From positions 1,438 through 65,437 of the forward strand of contig DF240734.1 in the NCBI GenBank assembly GCA_000507305.1: a DNA stretch of 64,000 nt. The letters are read 5' to 3'. Below are positions 42,402 to 52,719 of the stretch, in pieces (position 1 is the first letter of the stretch; every line of letters begins with the position of its first letter). The DNA is from Breviolum minutum Mf 1.05b.01 (taxonomy: Eukaryota > Sar > Dinophyceae > Suessiales > Symbiodiniaceae). Both the position numbers and the translations under genes were made by a program. The notes beneath the pieces were generated by a model. That model was not told the origin of the DNA, searched no databases, and saw only the letters and a program-made list of their open reading frames with translations.

Positions 42402-43129
42402 GGTTTCGCCCCGGAAAATCACGAAAATCCAAGCCACCAGGGGTGGAGGAAACACGGAAAAAAAGGTTTTTTTGGAATATTCCTTCCGAAAATTCCCTGT
42501 TGTTGCTGTTGTTGTTGTTGCCAAGATACATAGAAGCGTCAGTACTGTCCGGAGGACCTCAAGAGAGGAAAAGACGGCGGGTTTTCCATGAAGAGATTCA
42601 AAGCGATGACAGAAACCGAAAAGAAGGCTAGGCGGCCCCTGATTTGGCGGTGTTTTTTCAGCATTTTTTGAGCTGATTTTGTAGTGTTCCTGTTAATTGA
42701 TCTATCTATTTGCTGAAAGATTTTTAGTCCTGGAAACGCTCATGTGTGTATATTCATATATATTCCAAAGGGGGTGTACTTTTGAGTCGATGATGATGTT
42801 CCTCTTCTCTTTTCGGTGGAATACGTGATCTTTTTGGTGGTAACTTAGTACCCTTGAAAGCTGAAAATTGGAGAAAATTCGCAACTTTCGGTGATCTCCC
42901 TCTTAGCTTCGCAACTTTCGTTTATTCTTCAACCTGGGCAATCTCTAAAAGTAAAAGTTGCTAGAAATGCGAACAAAAACAGCCAAGGCGATCCATGGGG
43001 GGAAAAACACCTCCCAACCTCGGGTTGGGCAGGATGAGAGAAGTCACTTTTCCAGTCCAAGAGGCAACTTTCACCGGCGCCTCTTCTGAACTGCCCTTGG
43101 ACCTCGATAGAAAATTGACAAAAGTTGGA
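42402..43129. other. Stretch with a short TTG run
   Basis: A short interrupted TTG microsatellite at 42497-42521. AACTTTCG repeats near 42883 and 42911 (GCAACTTTCGGTGATC, GCAACTTTCGTTTATT). No gene called. Confidence 0.35.
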
Positions 43130-43252
43130 TACACCCCGGTTCCAGATTGATGGCTGGTTCGGTGAACCAGCCATCACCCACGAAAGGAACATGATTTTCC
43201 TTCCAGACCTCCAGAGAATCACTGTATGTGTCATGTTGATCTTCAAGGCTGT
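43130..43252 (+). mobile_element. Family D1 variant with internal hairpin
   Basis: TACACCCCGGTTCCAGATTG at the left and TCATGTTGATCTTCAAGGCT then GTA at the right. Positions 43149-43175 form a perfect 12-bp stem (GATGGCTGGTTC, loop GGT, GAACCAGCCATC) not present in other copies. Confidence 0.7.
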
Positions 43253-43346
43253 AAGTCATGTCAACCAGGTTGGTGACTTTGAAATAAAAGACCCAATTTG
43301 TTCACTTGCCCCAGGTTTCACAAAAAAACACGGTGTGTCAACAAAT

Positions 43347-43456
43347 ACTTGGAGGATCATCCTAGGTATCGTAAGTGGTTAGGATCACCCCTATTTACAA
43401 GCCATGGAATGCTGCTTAGGGGACTTCTATGTACTAATTGGTGTGATCCTCCAAGT
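43347..43456. mobile_element. Family E2 foldback element
   Basis: TACTTGGAGGATCATCCTAG pairs with TAATTGGTGTGATCCTCCAA then GTA. TA on both sides. GTTAGGATCACCCC inside is shared with 45542 and 47834. Confidence 0.85.
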
Positions 43457-43900
43457 ATCCTTCCTCCTTAAGATGGCTTCCATGCTTCAGCGGGATTTTT
43501 GTAAACCCTATTGCAACGCTTCTCAAGGCAACATCCAACGTCTTGGTAGAAAGCCATTTTCCACTTGCAACCCCATAATCATGTGACAGTAGGTTGCCAT
43601 AATTCATATCCCCCCAGATACTCAACAAATCACCAACGATTTACACAGCTGGAAGAAAATTAAAAATGACGCATTTCTTTGGGGGGCCGTCTTTTTTTTG
43701 AGGGCACGGCAGATTCGTTGCAACAAAAAACACCTTTACAACTCCGAATTGAAAAAACAGCGTGACATCTTTGGACCGAGTTCAAGCGGGGAAACTCCGA
43801 CAGTGGAAACTCGGAATCTCTCTTTGCATCAAGCATGCACCGAGTTTGGTGGGGGAAATCAGCTTTCTGAGATTTTCAGCCAGCCTTTTGCGTAACTTTT

Positions 43901-44011
43901 CTAGTTGGTGGTTGAACCCACCAACCCATTTGATTTTTTTGTCAAATTGGATTCTTTCCCCAAGCGATCGGGGGTAACAAATCAAAAAGTCTTTGAGTTG
44001 CCACCACCTAG
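43901..44011 (+). mobile_element. Family A element
   Basis: CTAGTTGGTGGTTGAACCCA at the left and GAGTTGCCACCACCTAG at the right. The interior TTGTCAAATTGGATTCTTTC then CCCAAGCGATCGGGGGT. Confidence 0.85.
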
Positions 44012-44235
44012 TTTTTGTTGGGGTGATGACAGTGATAGCCATAAACCTGGCTCTTTTTGAATGAATGTAACATGTCGAGCCTGCTGGAAAACCACCGAAA
44101 ATTTCACTTGCAACTCATTCAGAAATCTCAATTTTTCTAGTACAGCTATCTTGGTCTACTATGTTTACTGGAGTGTAGACTTTAAAATCGCAACTTAAAT
44201 GCCAGCTATCTTAGTATCGGATGGTAGATCCGATC

Positions 44236-44375
44236 ACTTGGATGTCCCGTTGGAAGTTAGCACATGGTTTTCTAATTGTGTTGTAAACTGCTTGGGACCA
44301 TGGGATATATTGGAGGTTCGGTTATAACCCGCTTATATCCTAACTTTTTACTCACTTCCAAACGGGACATCCAAG
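44236..44375. mobile_element. Family E1 foldback element
   Basis: ACTTGGATGTCCCGTTGGAA pairs with TTCCAAACGGGACATCCAAG. TTGTAAACTGCTTGGGACC and GGTTATAACCCGC inside. Confidence 0.85.
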
Positions 44376-44562
44376 CACTATTTGCAAATCCATTCCAACC
44401 CAACGGGACCAACCGGACAACCCGGTTGTGAGCTATCCCAAGAAACCCAGGTGGTGACCGTCGCCCTGACTGCTTCTCCCGATCCTGAGGGTTGGTTGCG
44501 AGGAAGTTGGGGTTTGTTGGGAACCCTTTAAAAGTAAATGTAGATTCCTCCTTGGGGATGAA

Positions 44563-44660
44563 TACCCTCCGGGGAATTACCATATCCCACCTGGGATATG
44601 TAGAAAAATCATCATCTTCAAGTTCGTGCCTTGAAAACGGGATATGTTAGTTCCCTGGAT
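44563..44660. mobile_element. Family D5 element
   Basis: TACCCTCCGGGGAATTACCA then TATCCCACCTGGG pairs with CGGGATATGTTAGTTCCCTG then GATGA. The last bases of the right end are changed. Confidence 0.8.
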
Positions 44661-44684
44661 GAATATTCAATCATTTCTCAGAAA

Positions 44685-44806
44685 TCCCAAACAACCACCT
44701 TTTGGATATATATATAAAACCCCGTATATAAATGATGGGAGTTCACTGCCAACCTCAACTGGTTAGCCGATTCCAGGATTTTCTGAAGCATCAACGACGT
44801 ATCATT
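44685..44806. mobile_element. Family F relative, divergent
   Basis: ATATATAAAACCCCGTATAT then AAATGATGGGAG then CAACCTCAACTGGTTAGCCG then CAGGATTTTCTGAAGCATCA then ACGACGTATC. The right half matches the copy at 14679, and the left end is lost. Confidence 0.5.
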
Positions 44807-44991
44807 TGCTCCTCAAGTGGTTACAAGAGATGACCAACAATATTCCCCAAGTGATTTCTGCAAAATGATGATTTACCAATGGTACAATGTAAAAAGTCAC
44901 CTTACACAAATCCAAGTCTGAGAAGTCGGAAAGGATCAACTTCAAATCTTTCCTGGAAAGAAAAAAATACAAAATCCAAGTGTTCCGGGAT

Positions 44992-45374
44992 CAAATAATA
45001 AAACCTGAGGAGTTTAGGGGTGTAAGTCGTTTGAAGATTCGTTCCATGATGTTCCTGGGGTATGTGTGATGTGGTTTTCCTGGTGCCTTGCAAGCAATGA
45101 GCATAACCCACAGATTTCCATCCGTTTCATCAGCTAAGAATTTCACAACCAAAATCGAAGTTTTGCTGCACCTGTTGTCAACAGGGATGGTGTCAAGTTT
45201 TCCAGCCCGAAGTTTTGTTTTTCCGCCCGAAACACGAATCATGGAACCTAAACGAAATGCGACTTTTTTAGTCTTGGATGGATCTCCACCCGAAGGAAAC
45301 TCTGCAACCCACACTGGATCTCCAATGGTTTGGGGATTTTTTGTTGGAGGATTTTTTGCTTGGGCAAGGGATCT
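44992..45374 (-). CDS. Weak coding-like stretch, unknown product
   Basis: Minus strand is open for 127 codons and includes AFRLGSMIRVSGGKTKLRAG and SILVVKFLADETDGNLWVML, which look protein-like. The plus strand is also open here. No domain recognised and no defended splice borders. Confidence 0.18.
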
Positions 45375-45541
45375 TCATGTCTTGAGGAGTGGTAGCCAAA
45401 ACAACCGGCCTACTCTGGTCGTACGACCGACCTGTGTGGACCTGTGGGATTTCTGATCCTGCCAGGGTGACGACAGGTGGGAGCCAACCAATTTTCCATG
45501 TGAAAGGGTTGCTTCACCCGAAGCAAAAACCCTGGACCTGT

Positions 45542-45700
45542 ACTTGGAGGGTCATCCAACCGGTATCGGATACGTAGTTAGGATCACCCCCTAACTTATA
45601 GCCAAAAATGGACTTCGGCCATTTGGAATAACCCCAGTGAGGGGACATAAACTAATCATGCTTATTATCACTTACAAGTCATAGGATGATCCTTTGGGGA
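45542..45700. mobile_element. Family E2 element, long variant
   Basis: ACTTGGAGGGTCATCCAACC at the left and CAAGTCATAGGATGATCCTT then TGGGG at the right. TTAGGATCACCCCCTAACTT inside. Another E2 right end (GGATGATCCTCGAAGTA) lies at 45785-45822. Confidence 0.7.
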
Positions 45701-45822
45701 AGCGACTGGATGCGAGCTAATGGGGACTATAGAAAAATGATCCCCACTATGCCATTAAAAAGGTGATTACTATATTCACTCCAATGGGATGAACCTCCAA
45801 GTATGGGATGATCCTCGAAGTA

Positions 45823-46271
45823 TGCAGCCAAGTTTTTCATGCTTTGGGCCATACATGGTGGGCTTAAATCGCTAAGCGCCAAATGCTCCACCCATCGTCT
45901 CAAAAAAGTGATTTTTGTTGCAGCTCATTTTGCCCTGCGAAAACACTATGAAGCCACTCAAAAAGTAGTGAACCTTAGCGGTTGAAAAAATAATATAGCC
46001 CGCACCAAAAAAAATATATAACACACAACACCTTCCCCAACACTGTTGTTGGTGACACTGTTGGCGCCAGTTTTTATGCCGTTTGAAAAAAAAAGGCGTA
46101 ATAAATGCCAAAGGCTCTTCCTTCCTCTTGGGTTGGAGCCCGGTCAGGGTTTGAATCACGTGTGTGATCCTAAGTTCTGGCTGGCCAAACCCGAAACCAC
46201 GGGTTCGTTTAGGCCGCAGGCTGCCAATTTTTTGGGGTTCGGGTGGTGCAACTGTGACATATATATATAAT
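45823..46271. other. Stretch with weak plus-strand coding-like run
   Basis: A plus frame at 46046-46270 includes GLEPGQGLNHVCDPKFWLAK but has no recognised domain or defended splice sites. Confidence 0.25.
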
Positions 46272-46391
46272 TACACTCTCTGGAAGTTTAACATATTACG
46301 ATAGACCCTCAAACTTTATCATCCCAAAAGGAAAGGATCGTAGTTGTCCAACGATCATTTTCCAGGGGCGAGCTGTTAAACGTCCGGCGTA
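46272..46391 (-). mobile_element. Family D4-like element (GTTTAACA subtype)
   Basis: TACACTCTCTGGAAGTTTAA then CA at the left and GCTGTTAAACGTCCGGCGTA at the right. ATCCCAAAAGGAAAGGATCG is the core in reverse sense. Confidence 0.75.
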
Positions 46392-47186
46392 TACTCAAAA
46401 ATATGACCCCATCTTTGCTCGACATTGTTGGTTTGGCTGAAGATGTTTTAAAGCTGCCGGAAGTCAATGCGTGTTCAATCTGTCAATCTTGAGGTGTTGT
46501 ACGTACACTTGGAAAAGCCCTTCTTTGAAAACCACACTCTACCAAGGATAGGGGTAAAGAATCTAGAGAGGCTCGCAATCAAACAGATGGCTTGCAACTC
46601 ATGAAAAAAATAGCCTTATGAGCCACAAACAGAAAACTGTAGTGGCATGAAGGAGATACAATATGTGAGCCATATGCGTGAAGAATAACTCTTCGTTAAT
46701 CTAAGATCATTTTGGATTTATTTCCAAAACAACCCCCAAAAATTCAAGCATCCCAAGTCCCCTTCATCAGCTGAGGAACACCTCATCTCCAGAATGCTTG
46801 GCTGCACCCTTAGCACAAAACATTGATTCCACCCACCCGGATGAACCATGGTGAACCATGGTGAAGTTGGTGAAGTTGGAAAAATAAAAGATAAAAAACC
46901 TGGCCAACATAACTATACTATTGCTGGAAATCGTTTCCCGATCCCTTTTTGCAGTGGGAACTTTCATACCCAAGATCTGTTCAGAGTTGAACCTGCATGT
47001 GATTCTAGCCAGCTATGTCTGTGTCACTGTTTTGGGATGTTTATACTCCCGCAAGCTCTCAAGGTTCTTGTTGGATAGCAGATTTCAAATGATGTCAACT
47101 GTTGGTTGCTTTGATGTCGTTAACGTCTTTTTCAAGACTTTGAGTATGGGAATGGTAACCTACCAACCCCAAGTACACCCAGAAAT
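46392..47186. other. Element-poor stretch
   Basis: Plus frames at 46848-47190 run through without recognisable domain. No element ends found. Possibly genic with the two small frames that follow. Confidence 0.3.
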
Positions 47187-47294
47187 ATGAGTTTTATTGA
47201 GGCTTCGGCTATTGACCCCACCGGCTTGTCGCAGAAAAAGGGTCAGTTATTCACCCCACCCGGTTTCCTGCTCATTGACACCATGACACCATGA
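47187..47294 (+). CDS. Small open frame, protein-like, unknown
   Basis: 35 codons from ATG to TGA, including EASAIDPTGLSQKKGQLFTP. Composition looks protein-like, and the tract lies in an element-poor region. No family recognised, and it could be an exon end or chance. Confidence 0.17.
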   Translation: MSFIEASAIDPTGLSQKKGQLFTPPGFLLIDTMTP

Positions 47295-47374
47295 GCACTC
47301 GATGCGCTTGTCTTCGATAGAAGTCCTGCACAAAAAAAACAACGGGCTTTCGCCATTCCCTGCAGGGAGGTTAA

Positions 47375-47569
47375 ATGAAACATAGCCAAGATTCATTCAG
47401 GAGCCTAGGGGTTCTTCCTGTGTTTCGGTCTGAAGTGTACTATCAAGTGCCACCCTTACAAAACCGAGCCATTCTTAGGGTCAGGCAACTGGCACAATCA
47501 CCACAGAGTATGGATTTCCCTAACATTTCGGTGGCCTCGTACTCGGCGAGTTGGCTCAATTCTAGCTAA
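47375..47569 (+). CDS. Small open frame, protein-like, unknown
   Basis: 64 codons from ATG to stop, including RSEVYYQVPPLQNRAILRVR. Same strand and neighbourhood as 47187-47294 but a different frame, so joining them would need an intron. No family recognised. Confidence 0.15.
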   Translation: MKHSQDSFRSLGVLPVFRSEVYYQVPPLQNRAILRVRQLAQSPQSMDFPNISVASYSASWLNSS

Positions 47570-47631
47570 ATACACCCAACAAAAATGAATCTTGAAAGGG
47601 TTCCCAACAAAAGTTTGGTCATTAAATTATG

Positions 47632-47695
47632 GCTGGTCAACCTACCTCACCTCACCCCAACGTATTTTCCCCAAGAAATAAGGCGGGGATGGGCC
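47632..47695. mobile_element. Family N left arm
   Basis: TATGGCTGGTCAACCTACCT then CACCCCAACGTATTTTCCCC then AAGAAATAAGGCGGGG. Matches the left arm at 17779, and the right arm was not found. Confidence 0.5.
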
Positions 47696-47833
47696 ATGAT
47701 AAAAATCCCTGTTTTCCCCAAACTTTTTTTCTTACACCACCTGCTGATGCGATAAGATCTTCACCACTTCTTCGATTCCACTGACCTCAGGACGTTTTTT
47801 GGTTGGCATGGTTCAGAGCTCAAAAGGGGTGCT

Positions 47834-47984
47834 ACTTGGAGGGCCATCCCAGGACTCGTAAGTGGCTAGGATCACCCCCATTTATATGTAGTTTAGGCCA
47901 TTTGAAAAAAAGAAACATTTAGGGGACGAAAACTAACCATGAAAATGTTCAACAACTTACGATACCTGGGATGATCCTCCAAGT
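47834..47984. mobile_element. Family E2 foldback element
   Basis: TACTTGGAGGGCCATCCCAG then GACTCGTAAG pairs with CTTACGATACCTGGGATGAT then CCTCCAAGTA. TA on both sides. CTAGGATCACCCCCATTTAT inside. Confidence 0.9.
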
Positions 47985-48137
47985 AGAAGGTTACATCTCA
48001 CAGGGAGAGAAGCTTCCCAAACAGGCTTGAAGAGATACTCCCAGCTTCCCAACATGACCAGCTCCCGAAATTCATCATCGACCGCTCTCCAATTCAGACG
48101 ACTATGACAAACATCCCAAAAATGCCTTACAAATCAT

Positions 48138-48250
48138 ACACCCTGGAAGATTAACATGGAACATATATAATTCCCTGGAGGTTTGGTTCAGATCATTTTC
48201 CTTTCCAAAACGGGTGATTTGTAGGTTCCAGCCGTTAATCTTCCAGGGTG
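48138..48250 (-). mobile_element. Family D1 element
   Basis: TACACCCTGGAAGATTAACA at the left and GCCGTTAATCTTCCAGGGTG at the right. GTTTGGTTCAGATCATTTTC then CTTTCC is the core in reverse sense. Confidence 0.88.
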
Positions 48251-48369
48251 ATTTGTATCTTTCGAATGTTGTCATCAAGATGTGGATTCCAACGGGCAGC
48301 CAGTTCTGTCTCTTGGAACCTAACCCATCTTGAAGGTTGGGTAGATTTTCCGGTCCTGTTGATTTCCAG

Positions 48370-48483
48370 GAATCCGGCGAGCTGCACCACCTGGTATGTA
48401 AAGGAAGCCTCGCAAAATAACGGGATAAACTACGTATACTTATCAACTGGTAGGGTGGATTTCTGAACCATCAACAGCATCTC
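48370..48483. mobile_element. Family F relative, divergent
   Basis: GCTGCACCACCTGGTATGTA at the left and ACTTATCAACTGGTAGGGTG then GATTTCTGAACCATCAACAG then CATC at the right. Ends as in the copy at 14679. Confidence 0.55.
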
Positions 48484-48641
48484 TGCAAAATTGAAGTTAA
48501 CAAACCGTAGGATAAGTTGGTGGATTCAAGAAACCGAAGCTTCGATCGATCAACGGAAGTGGAGTTTTTGTGGTGTTTTTTTTCTTCAGCTACAATGGGG
48601 AAATTTTTGTGCAATGTCAACTGGTTACCACCCCTGAAGTT

Positions 48642-48735
48642 TACCCTTCAGGGAACTAACATATCCCATCAAAATTCACTTTGGAAGATGATTTTCCTTT
48701 TCCCAAGGTGGGATATGTTAATTCCCTGGAGGGTA
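48642..48735. mobile_element. Family D5 element
   Basis: TACCCTTCAGGGAACTAACA then TATCCCATC pairs with AAGGTGGGATATGTTAATTC then CCTGGAGGGTA. TA borders. Confidence 0.9.
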
Positions 48736-49095
48736 GAAAAAAAAACAGGCGTCATTTTAACAGGTCACGACTTCCTTGAACCCTTTTGTGATTTACAGTA
48801 ACTTTTCAGGGCAAACTCGCTGGAAAGAAAACTTTTGGAGCTTACTACGACCCCACTTATCTCCAGCCAAACAGTTTCACGGTACACTATGAAATACTGT
48901 AATCCCTGTTTTTGTGTGGGTAGCATTTATCATCCCCCATTTAAAAAAAAGATAACAAATAGCCCACGGGTCCTAACTGGTCGCTGCCCAACTGGTTCGA
49001 TGAGTATATCAGTATATTTATCTGCTGCCCAGCTGCTGCATGAATACCCAGTTGTTCAAACGCCGCAGTGGCTGCAACGACCACCGTCACCTCAC

Positions 49096-49138
49096 CGTTG
49101 AAACGTGCGCTGAATCGTTGCGAGTATGCCCCCAGCAG
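49096..49138 (-). CDS. Candidate micro-exon, unknown product
   Basis: On minus, TTATTTCACCCTTGTTGCAG is a textbook-like acceptor. 43 nt encode LLGAYSQRFSARFN, then GTGAGG, a strong donor-like site. The wider island (about 48998-49150) is also open without splicing and on the plus strand, so this is tentative. Confidence 0.22.
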
Positions 49139-49547
49139 CTGCAACAAGGGTGAAATAACCTCCACTTATAGGGGGTGACCTAAACCCAATGAAACCCGCA
49201 CAAAAAAGGCCATTTCCAGGGGTCGATTCAAGTTTTCATTTATCAACTATATGGCTTCATCTTGTATGGGGATTCTAAAAGATCAGAGTTGAAATCATCA
49301 ATCATCTTGGATGAGAATGATACAATTTATCACCCCTAACATTCAAACTCAGATTCCCCAAAATTACTGCAACAAGTGGACCGTGCTTGTGTTGGGATGG
49401 GGATTAGATCTCATCCGACGTGATATAACCCAAACAAAAAGTAGCTATCAAAACCGAGGGACTCGAGAGAATCTGATTCTAGCAACTAACATGGAACCCA
49501 AAAAATGGGGGGGGTTCAAAAAATGTCGAAACATGAGTGAATCTTTT

Positions 49548-49645
49548 CTGGTTGGTGGTTTCAACCCATTTGAAAAATATTAGTCAAAATGGGAATCTTC
49601 CCCAGGTATGGGTGGAAATAAAAAATAATTGAAACCACCACCGAG
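49548..49645 (+). mobile_element. Family A element
   Basis: CTGGTTGGTGGTTTCAACCC at the left and ATTGAAACCACCACCGAG at the right. Flanks CTTTT and TTTTT are a degenerate 5-bp duplication. A D4-like element follows after 9 bp. Confidence 0.88.
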
Positions 49646-49654
49646 TTTTTTGAG

Positions 49655-49801
49655 TACATCCCCCGAAAGTTTAACAGCGAGTTTTATACCCCTTCAAAAA
49701 AGCATGATGGGTTGGCGGAAGGTCACGACAACACTTTTCCTTTTGGGGCCCAGCGAAATGTATCAAAGAGGCGAGCGAGCCGTTAAACTTTGCAGGGAGT
49801 A
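49655..49801 (+). mobile_element. Family D4-like element (GTTTAACA subtype)
   Basis: TACATCCCCCGAAAGTTTAA then CAGC at the left and CCGTTAAACTTTGCAGGGAG then TA at the right. TTGGCGGAAGGTCACGACAA then TTTTCCTTTTGGGGCCC is the core. Confidence 0.75.
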
Positions 49802-49805
49802 CCCG

Positions 49806-49922
49806 GTACCCTAAACATCCACTTTGTAATGGTTGTTTCAGTTGGATGATTCCAAATCTTTGTTTAAAAAATGGTTGTTTCACCAAACATCCATTAAAAA
49901 ATGGTTGTTTAGGGTTCAAGGT
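49806..49922. mobile_element. Family K foldback element
   Basis: GTACCCTAAACATCCACTTT at the left and AATGGTTGTTTAGGGTTCAA then GGTA at the right. GTTGGATGATTCCAAATCTT in the centre as in the copy at 24379. It abuts the preceding D4-like element. Confidence 0.75.
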
Positions 49923-50628
49923 ATGTGAGAAAAAGATCTTGGGGATGCGAAAGTTACCCCCTCCCACCACTACTGCTGATGGTTCAGAAATCCCAAGGCC
50001 AACCACCTGCATGGGATGTATATTTTACCCTGTAAGTAGGACCAGTACATTTTTCCGGAGATCCTTATGAACCTTCATTTGCCAAAAAAAAACATCCCGG
50101 ATTCTTGGCCACCTCATCATCTGCCAACATCTGTCCCAACTTCTTGCCATAAGGTGCAGCAGCAACTCCCATCCTGGATGTTGGGGTTGTCCGTGAGATT
50201 TCTGAGCAGGAAAAGGGCCCCGTTTTTTTTTGGGGGNGGGGTAAAGTTGCCTAAAAAAATAGGACACTTGACGTTCCAGGAATTTAGAAGATGTAGTTCC
50301 TATTTGAAATGGTGATTTTCAATTGTCATGTTAGTTTTCCGGGAAGTAATAGGCATGAATTTATGGGATTTGACGAAGAACTCCTGATTTAGTATCTGAT
50401 AATTACATACTCCACTGAGACATCCAAAGTCTCTTAAAAAATGATTTCTGTATATATCTGACATTGGTGCAACTGAAACATTATTAGACACTGGATCCAA
50501 ACTCCCCGGTAAAAAATACAACCCATGTTCAAAAATACCCACCGACCCGAAAGAATAGGTAGTTACACCCTCCGAAACTACCATTGCCACCTGTGAGTGA
50601 GGAATTTTTATCATCCCAACAAGAACAA
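49923..50628. other. Stretch with partial elements
   Basis: A family F left half at about 49970-50040 (CTGCTGATGGTTCAGAAATC). A D2/D3-like right half at about 50280-50349 (CAATTGTCATGTTAGTTTTC). A single unresolved base lies in a G run at 50237. Confidence 0.4.
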
Positions 50629-50748
50629 CCAGGCGATTCAAGCCGTGACCTTTTTATCCCCGAATCGTTGAAGGTCACGATTCACCTTTTGAATTCGGGT
50701 CACTTAACCTCACCATCCCAAAAAGGGGTCACCAGCAGACTTGCCAGG
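50629..50748. mobile_element. Family C element, perfect CCAGG duplication
   Basis: CCAGG at 50629-50633 and again at 50744-50748 as a direct repeat. Inside, CGATTCAAGCCGTGACC and GGTCACCAGCAGACTTG. GAAGGTCACGATTCACCTTT in the middle. Confidence 0.9.
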
Positions 50749-51304
50749 AAAGGACGTGTTTTCCAAAACATCCAAGGGGATTCAACGTGTTCCAACATAA
50801 TCCCCCGGGTTTCACAAATATCCCACATGGTCGGCATCTTGCCGCACCCCAACAACGCCAGGATGGTTCCCTCCAACAGATTTTTTTTCCTGGAAGAGAT
50901 GTCCATCAAAAACACCCGAAAAATACGAAGTTTAGATTCGCGAATGGTGTGCTATTCTTGAATAAATTTGTACCTTGGATTTGCTTACTGTAAGTTGCGG
51001 ATGGAAAAGTGAATCAAACGAATCTTCGGACCCAAATGGTGGTGCATTAAAAACGTGGCAATTTTACAATAGTACAATTCGTTTAATTAGAAAAACAACA
51101 AAAACAAATCCAAGGTGCATAGTGCAATTTGTTAACACTCCGCGAACCTTGATACAAAAAAATCCCAGAACTCTGAGCATCACATCATTAGATTCAGATG
51201 ACCTACATACTTCGGTGCTCCCAGTCATAGTCTTTCACCCAGAACGATGTCTGATATTGTTGATCAACAAACTATAGCTAACTCCGGCCAGGTAGGACTT
51301 GGAT
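50749..51304. other. Stretch without a defended feature
   Basis: A minus-strand frame ending near 50750 includes LGCGKMPTMWDICETRGIML, which looks protein-like, but it runs into the family C element and has no recognised domain. Confidence 0.28.
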
Positions 51305-51335
51305 ATATATATATATATATATGTATATGTATATA
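51305..51335. repeat. (TA)n simple repeat
   Basis: ATATATATATATATATATGT and following TATATGTATATATAT. Short low-complexity run. Confidence 0.85.
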
Positions 51336-51534
51336 TATTGGAATGTTATCCCCCCCTCATCGTACAAAAAAAGAAGGTAGAAACTGAGAAGCTGAAAAGA
51401 CATGTCGTGAATCTCATGAGTTTGTTGATGGTTAGAAACCTGGAAACTCCTGGAAATAACTAACTGCTAATCCCAGGAAAACCCATCACTCAAGAAGATC
51501 ATGATGAATCCTCACCTCTATGAGAAGAACTACA

Positions 51535-51753
51535 GTAGTTGGTGGTTGTTTGCCACCAACTTTGAAAAATATTATATACACCCCTGGAAAATTAACATGG
51601 AACCCAATAATTGAGGTTTGGAAGATGATTTTCCTTTTCAATTAGATGATTTTTAGGTTCCATGTTAATTTTCAGGGGTGTAGTCAAATTGGATCAAATT
51701 GGATCATTTCCCCAAAAAGTGAAATCAAAAAATGTGTTGAAACCATCAACTAG
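51535..51753 (+). mobile_element. Family A element interrupted by a D1 element
   Basis: Left part AGTTGGTGGTTGTTTGCCAC to GAAAAATATTATA, right part GTCAAATTGGATCAAATTGG to GTTGAAACCATCAACTAG. Removing 51577-51682 restores the family A core AAATATTAGTCAAA apart from an extra TATA-like step. Confidence 0.85.
51577..51682 (-). mobile_element. Family D1 element nested in A
   Basis: TACACCCCTGGAAAATTAAC then ATGGAACC pairs with GGTTCCATGTTAATTTTCAG then GGGTGTA. Near-perfect arms imply a recent insertion, later than the A element it splits. Confidence 0.92.
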
Positions 51754-52031
51754 ACAAGGCAGAAAAATAAACCGCCACTAAAGGGACAAGCCCATCGGCT
51801 TCATAAACTTCTACTAAACCTAGCTATTTCGAGTGCGTAGTTTTGGGGGGTTGCGCTAGCCAACACTTCTGAGAATCCTGTCATGTTTTTCTTGGGTCAT
51901 TTCCAACAGACTAGCGGTTTTCAAAAAAAGACAAGAAAAAACATGTGTCTTAAAAAAAATTATACCACATAGACCCCAGATAGCAAAAACCAATTTTTGT
52001 GTTAGGTCGTCACCTTCCACCCCAACCATAG

Positions 52032-52126
52032 CACACTACAATGGCACCCCTACACTGGCACCCAGCAATGGCACCCTACGATTGCACCCAGCAATGGCAC
52101 CACGTCCACTGCACCCTGCACTGGCC
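52032..52126. repeat. GCACCC minisatellite
   Basis: Irregular tandem copies of an AATGGCACCCC-like unit, 8-16 bp apart, alternating with CACTGCACCC. About eight units. Confidence 0.8.
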
Positions 52127-52340
52127 ACGTCCAATCCGCCAAAGTGGTTCGTCGCCCTCCCCCCCTATTGGAAGTAAGAACCCCTATAGCTATCGCTATC
52201 TGGGGAAAAATCGTGGGTCCGGAAACATGAATTGTGTGTGTCAGACCTTTTTTCCCTGACCAAAAACCCGCGACTGCAAGCACCCCTTTACCAACAAAAA
52301 AAATCACTGAGAAAGCATTTTGGGGGGAATCTGTGCCACC

Positions 52341-52443
52341 ATGTCTCTGAGCCAATGTGCTCAATGCAAGCTCCCGAATTTCCCTTGGCACAAATTAGCA
52401 CCAGTAGGTGAGGTGTGTTTCCCACGGTGGTACTGTTCAACAG
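52341..52443 (+). CDS. Candidate first exon with Cys/His pattern
   Basis: ATG in context GCCACCATG, then 103 open nt, then CAG|GTACCA donor-like. The reading starts MSLSQCAQCKLPNFPWHK and ends with two more Cys (VCFPRWYC), a C-x2-C...H...C...C spacing that could bind zinc. No named domain is matched. The minus strand is also open. Confidence 0.25.
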
Positions 52444-52719
52444 GTACCAAAAAAAAACATCTCTGAGGTAACTTTAGGGTTGCGTTTTTTGGGTGTACAA
52501 AATGAAGAACGTCAGATACATATCTGCATAAAGTATAGTTATGATTCATATATGTATATATTATACATGCATACTGTATTTAAAATATCGACACAAATCC
52601 TGTTTCAAGATGTTCATTTCATGACCCAGGATCTGTTCGCAACAAAATCTCTTTCTGAACCGATTTTGACTGACCAACACAGCGATCACTCGAGCAGGCT
52701 GGGTGGTGAAAAACTGGGC

